64,000 nucleotides of DNA. It comes from Cyclospora cayetanensis (lineage: Eukaryota > Apicomplexa > Conoidasida > Eucoccidiorida > Eimeriidae). This document shows positions 22,730 to 35,086 of the stretch, piece after piece. The stretch spans positions 527,365 to 591,364 of the forward strand of contig NW_020312369.1 in the NCBI RefSeq assembly GCF_002999335.1, given 5' to 3'. The notes under the pieces are model-generated. The model did no database searches. It was not told the origin of the DNA and saw only the letters and a program-made list of their open reading frames with translations. Position numbers and translations under genes: made by a program. Every line of letters starts with the position of its first letter. Position 1 is the first letter of the stretch.

Positions 22730-25180
22730 TGGTCAGCTTTGAAATTTCTCTAGACGGTCGTGATTTATAGGTCTGTGGCACGTCCAGCCATCGGGGAATT
22801 CGACACGGAATGGAATAGCATTGACTTGTGAGACAAACAGAAATGCTCCTAGCCACCTAGCAGCAAACGCCTTCACATGGCCACATTCTGGTGCAATTTG
22901 TAAAGCCTTCCGATTCACAGGAACGAATGTTTGGGCTAGATTCACATAGCCGACCCCCGTTTTTCGTAAATCCGTGCTGGTCTCTCTTGAGCTCTACGCA
23001 TACACTCGCTCGCCTCAGTCAGCTGCTCTCCAAATTTCTTTCCTGATGGGCGTAACTGCTAATGCCAGATCACCAGATACATGCTCTTCTACGCGAATGG
23101 CCCTTTTGTGCAACAAGAGATGCAGGAGAGCAACGCGTAGCCGAATTTACTAGAGTACAATAAGTTCATTTGACCTACGGAAGTAAATGAAGCCAAACAA
23201 TCAGATATTTGTGGGTACTAGTACTAAAACTAGCCCAGGAGAATAAAGTTGCTTTTTTTCTGCCCAGCTGCCTCGGTGTTTCGCAGAGATCTCCGACTAT
23301 GGGCTGTGTGTAGACAAGTCATACAGGACCGCCAAAAGGATCCAACGAACTTCGAATCCCTATCGGGGAAGATACCCTACGAAAATCCGTGGAGCTTTCA
23401 AGCTTAGGAAAATAATAGTTGAGACACCTCCTGATTCGTGACAGTTGGAGCAAGGGATGAAATAGGCACATCCGCTGAGTCTGTCGACAACAACGAATGA
23501 GCTGTTCTGACCCTTGACACCCCGCAGTCAGACAAAAGAACTACATAGTCAGGACGCTCATTACCTTTGACAATTCGATTGCTTTGCAAATGGCCGGACT
23601 TTGCAGAACTACACGGCGTCAGTTGCTGAAAATGTGGGCATGACAATGCAGAATGCGCGGGCGCGAGACGCGTCCCAGATTAGCGGTACAATATTTTTCA
23701 CTGTTGTGCGACTATAACCTTGGCCAGGAAGAGCATGATCGTGAGCAACGCAGCACTGCACAACAAAGTCTGGATGTGCAGGGGACGGTATTCCCGCCGA
23801 TAATGTGGCAGCGCAAGTATTGGAGAAGCTGCAGGACGGCTGAATAGCGTCCTTCCTGCGGCATGAGCGTTCTCTGCACAGCGCATAAACTGCACGTTCC
23901 GATAAAAATCAGTCAAAGTAGCAGAGATTCGAGCAAATATGCAAAAGAAACTTCGGCATAAAGACGCAAGCCCATAAAACTTCACAATGCCCTTGTGGTC
24001 TGATGAGGGTCAGCCATGGCTTCTTCCAATTTAGGCTGTTGCCAATCAATTCCCCCAGCCAAAAGACCAAATCTCGAAAGCGCTTATTTGTGAAAACCAA
24101 ACAGATGCGTGCTTCAATATATCACTCCTTGATCCCGCAAACCGCTGAAGCTGTGCCGCAGGTGCTGGATGTGCTTGTGAACGCTTCGGGTAAAAACGAA
24201 GACATCAGCAGCAATACAACCTTTATTCGTAGGCCCGTAAAAGTCCAAATTAACTTTTCCGTGTAGCTTAGTTGAGACAGTACTAGTTTGAAACAAAGTA
24301 CAGACATACTCGTTTGCGGGTGCGTCTGTGGAACGCTTATTTATTCCCTTCATCCTGGTGGAGACGGCTTTGTACGTGGCTATCAGTAAAGTAAAATGCC
24401 TACTAGAGTGCTTATATGTGCAGGTTGTCAAATAAATCAACATAAGGCACCTTAACCTTCTATTTCGCAATGATTATGTTCGTGGGCTGAAGTGAGAGCA
24501 CATGTGCCACCTCCAGTCCTTTCTCGACAATAAACCAGGTTGTGCCCAACGACGTTGGTAAAGTTCCTTGCTTTGCCTGTTTACAATGGATGATCTGCTT
24601 ACCGCTCGATCTTCTCTTGATGCTCCGAGAAATTTCGTTACGGCAGAACATAGGTTGGGGCTGATCTAGGGGATAGTTCACCACGGTGCGCTTGACGCCC
24701 AGTAGGTATTTTGGCCTACTGACAGCGCGTCATTATTTATATAGTATATTGGCGGAAGACACCTTGATATTTGCTTATTTGGATTGTTCCTTAGCTGAAA
24801 GAGTTTGTTGCAGAGCCACTAATAGAGAACGCGCACTTCGAAGCGTCTTCTCTTACTGTGCCGCTTATCAGAAGACTCACACTTACCTTGCTAAGGTACC
24901 GATCCTATAACCGCGGGTTACACAGGACAGCTATTCTCCGTACGCCGTCCCCCGCCGCCAAGCAGCCTGATTGAGATAGGCTGTACCGTTGCTCGAGTTT
25001 TTGACATTTTTCGTGCTGTTGTTGCTCCCGATTGTAAAACTTCCTGGAATTATTGGATACAGCCAAAAACACCGAACTGTGATTCCCGGCTCGGCTCTTC
25101 CTTTTAAGGTTTTTGAATCAAGAGGTGTGCTCATTCGCTCCTCAAGCCCTAAGCCATCCATCAGATGCAGAATTCCCACC
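22730..25180 (-). mobile_element. Degenerate Ty3/gypsy-type retrotransposon polymerase
   Basis: Fragments in several frames, broken by stops and shifts, follow the Ty3/gypsy order on the minus strand. At about 24.4-24.1 kb, reverse transcriptase: an ATYKAV...DAPA segment, then DVFVFTRSVHKHIQHLRH, where the usual YLDD is damaged (CIAADV). At about 24.05 kb is RFRDLVFWLGELI, like the K..F...V.FLGH segment. At 23.98-23.75 kb is the RT-RNase H linker, with FARISATLTDF and ASPILALPHYRREY. At 22.9-22.74 kb is an integrase C-terminus, with FAARWLGAFLFVSQVN and FRVEFPDGWTCH. Gag and protease were not recognised. LTR elements of chromovirus type have been described from Eimeria genomes, which fits. 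The element is dead as read here, and the right boundary is a guess. Confidence 0.78.
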
Positions 25181-26399
25181 GGTTAGGTTTTCAATCGCTT
25201 AGTAGTAGCTCATCCTGTTATCATCGGACGTGACATTTCAGAAACCTGAAACAAACCGCTAATGAGGCAGCTGTTTGTCCGCGCGTTGGCTGTTTGCAAG
25301 CCAAAGTTTCGTATCCCTGGGTCTGCCAACTTTTGACATTCGTCTGCTCAAGCATTCTAAGTTTTACCAAAGCTTCATGTTGAGCTGATCTTTGCATAAG
25401 TCAGTAAAATAGAGCCTGTTAAAGTAATCTCTCCCGGGGGGCAGCTTTGCGTACGTGAATAGAGAACCATTGAAGTGTCTCCCGTCTTAATAATCATGCC
25501 TGAAGGAGCAAGTGATACCTCTTTATCTGGAGAGTATAAAGCCAGGTACGTTTCCAATAGGACGATGAATTCTTGGGGTTATTCACCTTTCCTAAGGCTG
25601 TCGTGCGTTCACGGTCTGTATAACCCGTTCAACGAATACTTTAGCATTTAAGTGCCTGAAAATTAGTGCCTTTATACCAGCTGTAGATCCGCTGGCTCAC
25701 GTCAGCTTGCAACCGGCCATAGCCGCCCCAAGAGCCGCTGCGCCATCGTCAGTTTCCATCGCTAGAGGGTGTTCCCTACACTTTTCTCAGGGAAAATTAG
25801 CTTGAATTATCACATTATTTGATCGAAACTAGACAACTGTTATTGGGAAGCCTCACATTTTTCTGCTTTCACAGCCAGCTGATGAGCGGAAAAGTTCACT
25901 GAAACCTTTGATGCTGTGAACTCAACGCTCCATCAATGGTTTCTGCTGAAAGACACTTTACTATTAATTAATAGCAGGGTATTGAGTCTCATTCACAATT
26001 AACTGCATGTAGCTTTTGATGCACACAACATAGCGTCTTCTTGTTTCAAGTCAACAGTGCTCTGCAGTAGATGAAGAATCTAAAACACAAGCCAAACAGT
26101 TAGTCTTTTACAATAGATTTTATTGTTAAATTTAGCGTGCGTAGTAGCATGTGTTAAAAGTGTAGCACAGCCTGCTACAGGCATCCGTTGTCCCTCTCCG
26201 GTGACATTAGGTGGAACGCTCGAACCATTGTGAGGATATAGTAGCTGCTACACTGCTCTGTGTGGCGGGAGGTTTGCTTGGAGGAGCTAGTAAGCCTGGT
26301 GTCTAGCACCTACCGTCCTCTGTTAATATCTTTTGGGACCCTGCCATATACCCGATAGCTCCTAAGAAGAGGCCCTTTCTAAATCTCCTAGGTCTACCA

Positions 26400-26620
26400 C
26401 ATTTGCCTACCGGCAATGTCTAAGCAGAGACGGCTTATTAGCCTCGAGTCTTCCCACTGTGACAGAGCGGGAGCGTATACAGTGTCTATTCGAAAAGACC
26501 CTCGCTTCCCTCTGCCTGCCCCTCTCACCCTGCAAAGTGACTGCACAAGGGTATAGGATTGAGGCACTGTTACGCTGACTGGGGGTTGATACACCCTAAG
26601 TAAGCACTCCGAGCATTCGC
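26400..26620 (-). repeat. Dispersed LTR-like repeat, copy D (candidate 5' LTR)
   Basis: Weaker member of the family. AAAGACCCTCGCTTCCCTCTGCCTGCCCCTCTCA and TACACCCTAAGTAAGCACTCCGAGCATTCGC resemble, in order, the 21620-21660 and 21700-21735 segments of copy C. It lies right of the polymerase remnant, where a minus-strand element would have its 5' LTR. The distance from copy C is about 4.9 kb, a usual length for such elements. Confidence 0.38.
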
Positions 26621-27522
26621 TGACGCCAAATTGCACATAGCACCAACCTTGAACCCGGCTGTTACCCTAGGCCTTTCTCCTTTTTGCAGCTACCTTTAAC
26701 GATGTACAGAGAGTATTGCGCCTAAACAGCAGCAGAGGCGACTGTGAGCACTATGCAGAGCATGAGTGACACGGTTAATAGTGAACGGCAAACTCTTGCT
26801 CCTAGGCACTTGCCCATGGCAGCAGAACATAAAAGGCTTGCTATTGCCGGTAATTCTGTCAGTGAATTTGCATATTACTACCATATTGAGATGCGCACTA
26901 AAACTTCACGGTACAGAAAATATTACGCAGATTGTTTGGGCACTCTGGTCTCCCACCGTGAAAAATCCGCGGACCACATCCTAGCACATTTCATTGTTTT
27001 TTGATTTCACCAGGGTAAACCACTCTCAAAATTCCTGGGACCGCAATTCGTTTCCTTCTGTCGTTTTACTTTGCATGAGCATTTTACTGAGACCAAGTCA
27101 TGGAAACCAGAGTGACCCTTTGCGTTACTTGCCGATGATTTGATGATCGCTCTTTTGGGCTTTCCTACGAACTTCTTTTCCGCTTGGCCCCTCCTTATTT
27201 TTCCCTATATGCCGTCGTATTAAAGCCGTATCACCGTATACTACCACATAGAATTGTAGCTTCCGGATCTGCCGGTGCCTTAACATTGATCCGCGGCACA
27301 TCACCGGAGACGGTCAGTGGCGCAAGAACAATTTGCGTCGACCTTCTCGACGGCAAGTCACTCTTTATTTCCCATCCTGCTCTTTCATACTTCCTTATTG
27401 TAACCCAGGGCGAATGCTGGATGAATCGGCGCGTACTGAGTTGGCGCTGCGTAGGAAGAACGAAGAATGCAATTCCTCCCAATTTTTACTCCACGCTCCT
27501 TGTTGATTCGTGAGCGAGCCAA

Positions 27523-30500
27523 ATGATGGAAGCGAATTCCTCCTTTGACGCTAGAGCGGCAGCTTCTGCCACTGATGGAGCTGCACGAGGCAGTGAGCCA
27601 CTGGATGGCAAAAAGGCAAGCGCAGCAGCAGATGTACCCGGAGGGCAAGCAGGACGCGAACATACACAACAGGAAACTTACTGGGACAGTCTATTTTCTG
27701 GGAATGTATGTTGCAAGTTATGGTTCACAGTACCCCGAGCTTCCACCAAGAAGCTTCTCTCTCGTCTAACTGACCTCCTGAGGGCTGCCATTGTTGACCA
27801 GAGAGAAGAGATAAACTCCCATATTCCAATTGATGTCATTAGGACATTAGCCGGACACACCAGAGGTAAAGTGTGCATAGTGAATCATAAATCATTCTGG
27901 CCTCACCCCCCTACTTTGTTGCATCTATTTGGAGATTTGAAGGTAAGAACCCAGCTCTTTGGCTGATAGAAGGCTCCCTTTCCTCCTCAATGTCTATTTA
28001 GCTGTGGATTTAGAGATGGCCATACCCTTCCCACCTACTTCTCTATCATTCTAATGGATAGATACAACTGGCGAAATAGAAATACGTCCTTTTTCTGTCT
28101 TGCATTTTCGGATGGTTTTGCAAAGTGTAGTAGACTTTTTGAGTGTTTGTCGTCTTTTTCAGTGTAGAAATGCAGCTGCTTCAAGACTCCTTAAATTGTC
28201 CCCTCCTTCATAAACGCATCTCTATTGCATCCGATTAGTCCTCTCTCCCTTTTGTGCGTTCACCCTGTCTTCTCGTGATGTTTTGTGCGCTGCTTCTGTT
28301 ATTTCCCTGGGTCCCAACAGGTCTATGGCGGCGCGCAGTGCATGGGCGACATGGTGGTGCAGAATTCATCACAGCTCCACTGGGGAGTTAATTTGGCTCC
28401 AGGAGTAAAGGCAGAGTCTTCCAACTGCGCAGGAAGCGATTTCATGAATTTGTGCCCAGAATGCTGCGACGGCCTCTTCTGTGGCAATGAAGAAGAGCTC
28501 CTCCGAAGTATCTTTCATCGAGCGAGAAAGGCAAGAAATACTTATCTTTTTGAAAAGCAGCCCATAGACATCCTGAAAATACTTCGGACCGCGTGGGCGT
28601 GCAGCGGGATTGAGAGAAAAAAGGATTTTTCGTGTATACGAGCATGGCTCGTGCCTCTCTTTCTCTGGGGTGTCTGCTTGCATGTTTGTGCATGTGTACC
28701 CTCTGATATCTTTGAGCGGCTTGCTTCCCTTTTCTTTGCTTCCCCATATGGTGGCGCATGCGTGTTGCTGGAATGAAGCATTCCCTGAAGCTTGTGCTTT
28801 GCGTGTCTCTCTGTTTTCTCATGATTTATAGTTGTATTGGGCGGAGAAGCGAGTGCGAAATTGGCGAAAGAGGAGTTTATGCTGGGGATATCATGGTCTC
28901 GGTTGCATCAGGCCGCGCGCTTTAGGCTTGGAAGAGAACAATGTCGCTGAGTCAGCTCGCGCAACGGCAATGAATAACAGTAAAGACGAAAGCATGCTGG
29001 CCATTTGCAGCGGTTTGCCTGCTGAGGAGGCTCGCAGGACGGGGGCACCAGAGAAACACAAAGCAGCAAAAAGAAGCAAGCAGGAAAAAGAAGCGGCATC
29101 ACATACAGTAAAGCAAGGGGGGGGAGGCTTGAGTTGGGGGCGCGCGTTCAACTGGAAGGCAGTGTTTGCAAAGCACAACGTGAATTTGTGTTTTGACAAA
29201 TGGGTGGATCTGGAGTGGCTTCCAAACAACGCTGACAGCAACGTCCGTCCCTCCTCTCTTCTTAGCCTCCTAGAAGACGAAACATTCGCAGCCGTGGACC
29301 TTCAAGGTCGAATTCTAGTAAAAGAAGGAAAGGGAGAAGGCGGCAGAGACAGTGACAGCAGCCGGAAAGGGGAGATTCATGGGACTGTGGCGGAAATTTG
29401 TAGCAAGGGCACAGCAGGGCATGATACCACCAGAAAAAAGCCGTGGGAAACCGATCCGAATGCTAGCTGCATTCGAATTGTTCGAAGTGTATCTCCACAA
29501 AGATTGGGAAAGAGCAGCACATGTACACAAATTGACATTTCGCTGCGAGTCCAAGAAAGCAAGCCAGACCAAAGTAGAGCCACAGTCGAAGAAATGACTG
29601 CCACTGAGGCCACAGCAGGTGGGAAAGAGGATACGGTGAAATAATTCAAGTATCACCGTAAAGGAACCACGCGAAATGCAGTAATGCAGTATTTAATCGT
29701 GAAACACTTTGAATCTCGATGGCATCGATGCTGGTGGATTTTAGTACGTAGAAACGTGAGCAGCACGGAGAGAGGTTGCCTGTTCTCTATCTCCTCTGTT
29801 TTGATATTTGATCAATATAAAACCAAGCATGCGAAACCTACACATAACGATGTTTCATTTCGTGACTTGGCTCGTTTGATTTGTGCCTGATGATTGGTGG
29901 ACGGACACGCAATGGCCCATTTGCTTCTCTTTCACTTTAAAATGAACACATATCGATTTTTTCCCGCGCTAAACATGTACTGGCCGACCTTCCTTCGAAA
30001 TATGGTATTCCTCTGTCCCATTATAGGTAGTGCTTCCTGCTTGTCTGTTTTCGCGTGTTGACACCCCACTGAAATGCACTGTTTGTGGCTCTATTTATCC
30101 TTCAGCTTCCGGTTCGTCCCCGCCACCTCTAACACTTACAGAAGACGAAACTATGGAAACGAGTAGAGGTATCAACAAGCTCAGACACAGATTACACGCA
30201 CTGCAGCAAGCGGCAGGCACCATGCGGCTGAACGTGCTTGAGCCTTTTCTAAGGTTAACGAATAAGGTCGACAGGAAAAACCAGCGCAGTCATGATGGGA
30301 TACCAGAGCTACTGCTCCTACTTTTCCATGTGGATTTTCAGATCACTTGGCGACAGTTGAGTTTCAAAGGATGTGGCCGGTGTTTATTCGTATCGACAGA
30401 CAGACCCGCACTCCTGTATCGTTCTCGCCTTCCGGATGCACTGCTGCCTCTACACCGTCTTCTACTCCAGCTGGCGTACGCGAGGCTGCATCCTCTTCTG

Positions 30501-31184
30501 CTGTTGGTTCGGAAGGTGCATGTGCATCTTCTACTGCCTCTTCAAGCGAGGTTGAAGTTCTCTTTTTAGGCTGCATTTTGGAAGCCTTTCATATGCGCCT
30601 GAAGACTCAACAAGATATTTCTGGTTGCCTGAGCGCGATTGCTGACGTGACAAAAGCAAAGGGAAAACAAGCGCCAGAGAGTAAAATCAGTACATATAGT
30701 GCTGCTCTCAAAGCCTTCAACATTTTAGACACCGCAGTATCTTATTGCTTTGTCATTCTGCTCGTACACAAAGCCGCTTTACTGCAGTTGCACTGTTAGC
30801 GGCGCAAGAATCCGAAACGACGGTTTGAACGAGGGTTTTTCAATATTTGCACTGCTTGCAGAGGATGTGGAAGAAGCGACGCTGGCAGCCTCCTCTCAGG
30901 TGTATGTGAAATATTTGCCTCGCACTCTGTTCGAGCCTGCCCCTTCTTTCGGATCTTCACAATATTCAGAAGAACACACAAGGAGAAGAGAAAGCCCCAG
31001 CGGAGCATGTGAAAGCACCGGCCGAAAAGCAGCAGGTCAGTTTTTGTCGAATGCGTCGGCGAATAGTGGTGTATCGCCTTTCGATTGTACCAGTGCCTCC
31101 AGAAACTCATTCGGTACGCATGACGATAGCGTTGTCGATGTTGCTGTTTGCCGTTTTCAAGTCACACTAATAAGGCTTCGATGA
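27523..31184 (+). CDS. Multi-exon protein of unknown function
   Basis: I do not recognise the family. The start is ATGATGGAAGCG at 27523. Exon 1 ends at 27942 before GTAAGA and encodes an Ala/Ser-rich head, then TVPRASTKKLLSRLTDLL and IPIDVIRTLAGHTRGKVC. Exon 2 begins at 28321 in the same phase (VYGGAQCMGDMVVQNSSQL) and contains a Cys cluster, CPECCDGLFCGN. Exon 3 begins at 28832 after TTATAG (LYWAEKRVRNWRKR) and runs to about 29633, with NLCFDKWVDLEWLPNN. Further plausible exons lie at about 30090-30300, 30342-30730 (EFQRMWPVFIRIDRQTR) and 30800-31180 (Ser-rich). Donor and acceptor choices after exon 2 are uncertain. All lie on the strand of the JmjC exons that follow, so this may be the N-terminal part of that gene. 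Confidence 0.45.
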
Positions 31185-31425
31185 ATTTTTGTGGGAGGAA
31201 CCTTGTTTTTCGCATGAATCTGTGTGTGTAACTTTTCGTTTAAGCTTTGAGTGTTTCTCTCACGATTAGCATGGTTTACCCTCTGGTGGTGCTTGGGGTT
31301 GATACATCTGCGGATTCATGGCTTTCACGTGAACCTCCAGGGTCGGAATTGAGCAGGAAAAGCGGGCATTCCAGGCAATCACCTCGTTGTTATATGTTTT
31401 GAACATAGCAACCACATGAAGAGCA

Positions 31426-32169
31426 GTGCAAAAGCCGACTGATGGCGGCAAACCAAGTTTTGATGCCGTGCGCCTTTTTGATCCAGCCAGCGCAGGACCT
31501 CCGGATAAAGCGACCTTCTCCTCTTTCGCCGCTGGCTCACTGCCAGCAAAAGTCCCTCTTCGTCACACGAGCTGTTCAGAACCTCGCTGGTGTGCCGTTC
31601 CGCATGCTCTAGGGGGCAGCGGAGGGCACATGGGTGCATCGACGATGCGTGAAAACACCGCTCGCATACCAGAACTTCATGCCGGCAGAGGCGATCGCAT
31701 CGAGCACGCACTTCCGCCTTCCTCTTTTCAGGGGCAGCGAAAACCAGAGAGCTCGCAGGGAAGGTCCTTCGCCACGACTGCTCATGGGCATGAAGAGAAA
31801 CAAACACTACAAGTCTGTAGCCGTGAGGTAGGGTTGCGGAACGGAGTAAAAGCAGAAGGCTTTGATGACCCTCAGCAAGTCCTTGCCGCGTCTTTGGACT
31901 TCTCACACCCTTTAGCACGCAAACGGCGATGCGATCCTCCGTCAGCTCTGTACCAACCACACGCCAGGCATGGGGACAAAAGCAGAAGAGTGGCGTCCAG
32001 AAGCCTTCATCACCCAGGCCCTGGGGAGCTCCATCGAATGAATGATTTCCGAGTCGAAACAAAATCCTGGCGCCAAGAGGGCGTTGCATTTCTACTGGTC
32101 AGTTATGTTTGCATGATTGCGCTCACAAGACGTATTTGTACTAGCTGGAGTATCTTGTGGGCTGTGTAG
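31426..32169 (+). CDS. Possible exon region, unidentified
   Basis: An open frame of about 247 codons on the plus strand (KPTDGGKPSFDAVRLFDP...) is hydrophilic and Ser/His/Arg-rich. A minus-strand frame (31379-32089) of similar length overlaps it, so direction is not secure. I favour the plus strand because neighbouring exons lie there and the composition is like theirs. No domain is recognised. It could be an internal exon linking 27.5-31.2 kb with the JmjC exons. Confidence 0.3.
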   Translation: MQKPTDGGKPSFDAVRLFDPASAGPPDKATFSSFAAGSLPAKVPLRHTSCSEPRWCAVPHALGGSGGHMGASTMRENTARIPELHAGRGDRIEHALPPSSFQGQRKPESSQGRSFATTAHGHEEKQTLQVCSREVGLRNGVKAEGFDDPQQVLAASLDFSHPLARKRRCDPPSALYQPHARHGDKSRRVASRSLHHPGPGELHRMNDFRVETKSWRQEGVAFLLVSYVCMIALTRRICTSWSILWAV

Positions 32170-32281
32170 TGCTAAATGTTTTTCGAGTGGTACTTGTGAT
32201 GCATACCCTGTCGTCTGAAGTGGTCTTCACAGTGGTGCATGCAGAATATAGTCCGTGAGGTGGGCCGCTTTACATCTGCAG

Positions 32282-35086
32282 CCTCCACCGGACAAAGATA
32301 TGGTACAATGGGCGCCTCACAGGTCAGGAAATCTACAAAGAGTGCCAGTTTCCAGCCTTGGGGATGTCTTTGACCGTGGTGATACTGACCGACCCCGTGT
32401 ATTGCTTAGCTCAGTACCGCTCGAACAGCCACCTCGGATTCCTTTTGAACACTATGCTCGGATAGACAACACTGTCAAAGACAGGGGGATACAATGGAAC
32501 CGAGCCTTCGGGCTTTTTGCTTCATCTCATGTCATACCTATACAGCATGTCATGCACAGCCACTTTGCCGGTCTACTACATTTGAATAGAGTCCATCCAC
32601 GGGAATGTGCATCCTACAGCAACGTTTCCGTCTGCAGCGCGTCGCAGTGTGAGCCGTTCAGCGGCTTAAACACGTCGCTTAAGACCGACAGCAGCTCATT
32701 TCCCGAAAAACACCCAAAGCAAGCATATAGGCAGCAGCAGTGCGCCCCCGTGGCTATGCAGCGGGGCAGCAGTTTGTCGAACCCTTCGGCAGGCTTGAAT
32801 GGACAGTCATACGGAGCTGGCGACGATCGCACTTCGTTACGTGGTTGTTTGACGTCTCATGTTCCTGCACGGGATGCATCAAGAGGCGATCCCTCCAGAT
32901 TTGCGGAAGGTAAAAAGAACTTCTCGCTCAGCGCCAGATGCGGTTCAAACGTTGAGCTCCAGCATGCTGACTTTCGTGACAGCAAGGCTTCTCACGCCAC
33001 TGGAAATTCGACTCAATCGAGTGTAACCAACAGCAGCTCTAGCGGTGTAGGGCAATGCAAGGCTGGTGCCGACAGTGCCGTGGAAAACTTTACACAGAAG
33101 GACGGGATCGCTCCAAAGACGCCTGACATTTTTCTCACCTGTCCCGCTGGCGAATCACTAGTCAGCAGCAAAACTGCTTCGCACACGAAATATGGGTCGG
33201 ATTTACGAGCACGCTTCGAAGCAGTCATTCGCGGAGTTTGGCGGTGGAGTTCCGATTCTGTTTTTGATTTCTCGTCATTGTATCACGATAAGCCATTCTC
33301 GGCATGCGTGGCACAGGACGTAAGTAAGGCTCTGATCTGCACAGAGGACCTCACGCATGTGGTAGGAAGCTAGATATGGGTTTGAGCGTCAGAGTGCAGT
33401 TGCAGAAGTATGATGCGCTGTTTTGCAGGCAATTAGAAATGGATTTACTCCCTACATCCTGATGCACTACGCCTCCACGACGCGTTTCGAACAATCACTG
33501 ACACCCCTCGATATGTCTGTATGTGGCAGAAGAAACATACCCTTCCATGGTTTCTCTAAAGATTTGGTAGATTCCTTTTGCAGTGGAATCGGTCACGGTA
33601 TGATGTATTACTCAGTAGTACCGGGCAGTGTGTTTCCTATTCACTGTGAGCAAGGGGGTCTTGGAGCATTTAACATGATTGTGGGAGCACTTGTATCATA
33701 TACCGAGCAGCTCCAGCAGTGACGCGGAATCGGTAGGAAAAACGCTCAAACTTCTCAAGTTGCGGCAGAAACCTGTCCAGAGATGTGCATGGAAGGCTAT
33801 CCACTCAATAAAAGGCACACGCGACGAGCTGTGCAAAACGATTTCCGGCAATGCTGGCTGGGTAATTCCACTTTCATCCCACTTGTTGATTACAGGAACT
33901 AGGTTTTTAGGCTCTTGCGACAAAATAAATTGCCTGCGGCTTCATTCACAGGCAAGCGGATCTTACAGCTGTTCTTATTTGCGGCACATTCTCTCCGGGA
34001 GCAGCTCGGGAAGTACTGTATTCCTAGTTTAAACAGACCAGCAATTGGCTATTTGCACTATCGCAGACTTGAAGCCGCTGTTTCCACTGTATCTTCTCTC
34101 GTATTGTCGGTTCTGAGGCGTTGCGCAAAATCGTTGAACTTTTGGATCAGCTGGACACCTGCCACAGCCTGTGCAAAGGGCTCCCACACAAGCGTCACAT
34201 GCCATTTGAACGTTTGAAATGCTCCAAAGAAATCGCTAAATTCTGTCTCGTTCCGCGTCGTCGTGCCAGGAGTGATATCCTGGATGCACATGGACTTGAG
34301 CTGATGAAGCTGAGCCGATACGTCGAACGTAGAGGCCAGTGCGTCATGGATGCGCTTCACGGGCAGCATTTCCCCAACGGTTTTCACATAGCAAGCGACG
34401 GCGTCCTGTACTGCGTGGCTGCCTTCCGTTAGAAAATTCAAGTTCTTTGGCTTCACACTGTCGACGAGATGAGGAACTACATAGTCCGTGATATCAATTC
34501 TTGGAGTACGATTCTACCGTGGCTTGCCAAGTCAATAGGCGCATGGGAATCGCGTCACGCGATTGGCATGCAAAGTTTGGTATGCCCTCAATGATCTGCC
34601 CCGCGTCGTGGGACAATGCCTTATCCACGGCTGCGCGCGAAATGTCGAGCATCTTCGATACTCGAGTAGGACGAGGAAGTGTATAGGCGGCGGCACGGCT
34701 TGTGTGACGCGTTGGAGAAGGGACTCTTATGCGTGCTGCATGCTTGGGAAGGAACGAGGAATATTTCGGCGTTCGCCGGCATTCGAGTTACCAAAACTTA
34801 CTATTTTCGCGAGTTTAGTAATCTCTGATTTGGATGAAGTAAACAAATAACGGCCTAATAACTGTGCAGGCGGTGCGCGGTGCTTCTACGGTGTCGCGAC
34901 AGCGCACACCCAGGTTGCAGGGTCACCACTGCGAAGCGACCTTAAAACAGTTAATTGCGAAGGCACCACGAAGTGCCGCATGTGTAGTTGCAAAAGCGAA
35001 TATATTGCAGAGACATGTAGCCTGGTGATTACGTCAGCGCAGGATGCCCTCCACATTAATCCTGGGAAGCATAACTCTTTGCCGTA
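32282..35086 (+). CDS. JmjC-domain protein (candidate histone demethylase or hydroxylase)
   Basis: JmjC proteins are Fe(II)/2-oxoglutarate oxygenases, often nuclear lysine demethylases. A Ser-rich exon at about 32282-33319 (PPPDKDMVQWAPHRSGN... to FSACVAQD, donor GTAAGT) is followed by an exon from 33429 with RNGFTPYILMHYAS and then YYSVVPGSVFPIHCEQGGLG. The HCE would be the HxD/E iron ligands, and AFNMIV follows as in the JmjC beta strand. The next expected segment (HLYHIPSSSSSDAE) appears at about 33690 in another frame, implying a one-base indel or an unusual junction. A later exon at about 34900-35086 has LVITSAQDALHINPG, which suits the third iron-binding His, then the donor GTAACG. A possible following exon at about 35175-35255 reads YVSQEYFHGPVVFCPF. 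The start, the 34.0-34.9 kb part and the end are unresolved. Confidence 0.55.
34058..34500 (-). CDS. Minus-strand ORF inside the JmjC locus, unidentified
   Basis: An open frame of about 145 codons reading PRIDITDYVVPHLVDSV... and SAQLHQLKSMCIQDITPG, ending at 34058, has a normal amino-acid mix and predicted helices but no family I know. A shorter plus-strand frame (34121-34432, RKIVELLDQLDTCHSLCKG) overlaps it and could be the real exon of the JmjC gene. Upstream on the minus strand, RPTRVSKMLDISRAAVDKAL at about 34.65 kb continues in another frame. Either an antisense gene, a broken gene or a shadow is possible. Confidence 0.3.

Larger units (their letters stand above)
20146..27522. other. 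7.4-kb gene-free block with retrotransposon remains
   Basis: Between the EF-Tu start and the next plus-strand gene no intact coding region is supported. CAG tracts and minisatellites are nearly absent, in contrast to 48.8-61 kb. The block contains dispersed repeat copies C and D and a decayed Ty3/gypsy polymerase, listed separately. The EF-Tu promoter should lie at 20146-20500. From 26640 to 27520 I see nothing identifiable. Confidence 0.55.

Noticed and set aside
31379..32089. Minus-strand 236-codon ORF
   Set aside because: It overlaps an equally long plus-strand frame in a plus-strand gene cluster, and no domain or splice context supports it.
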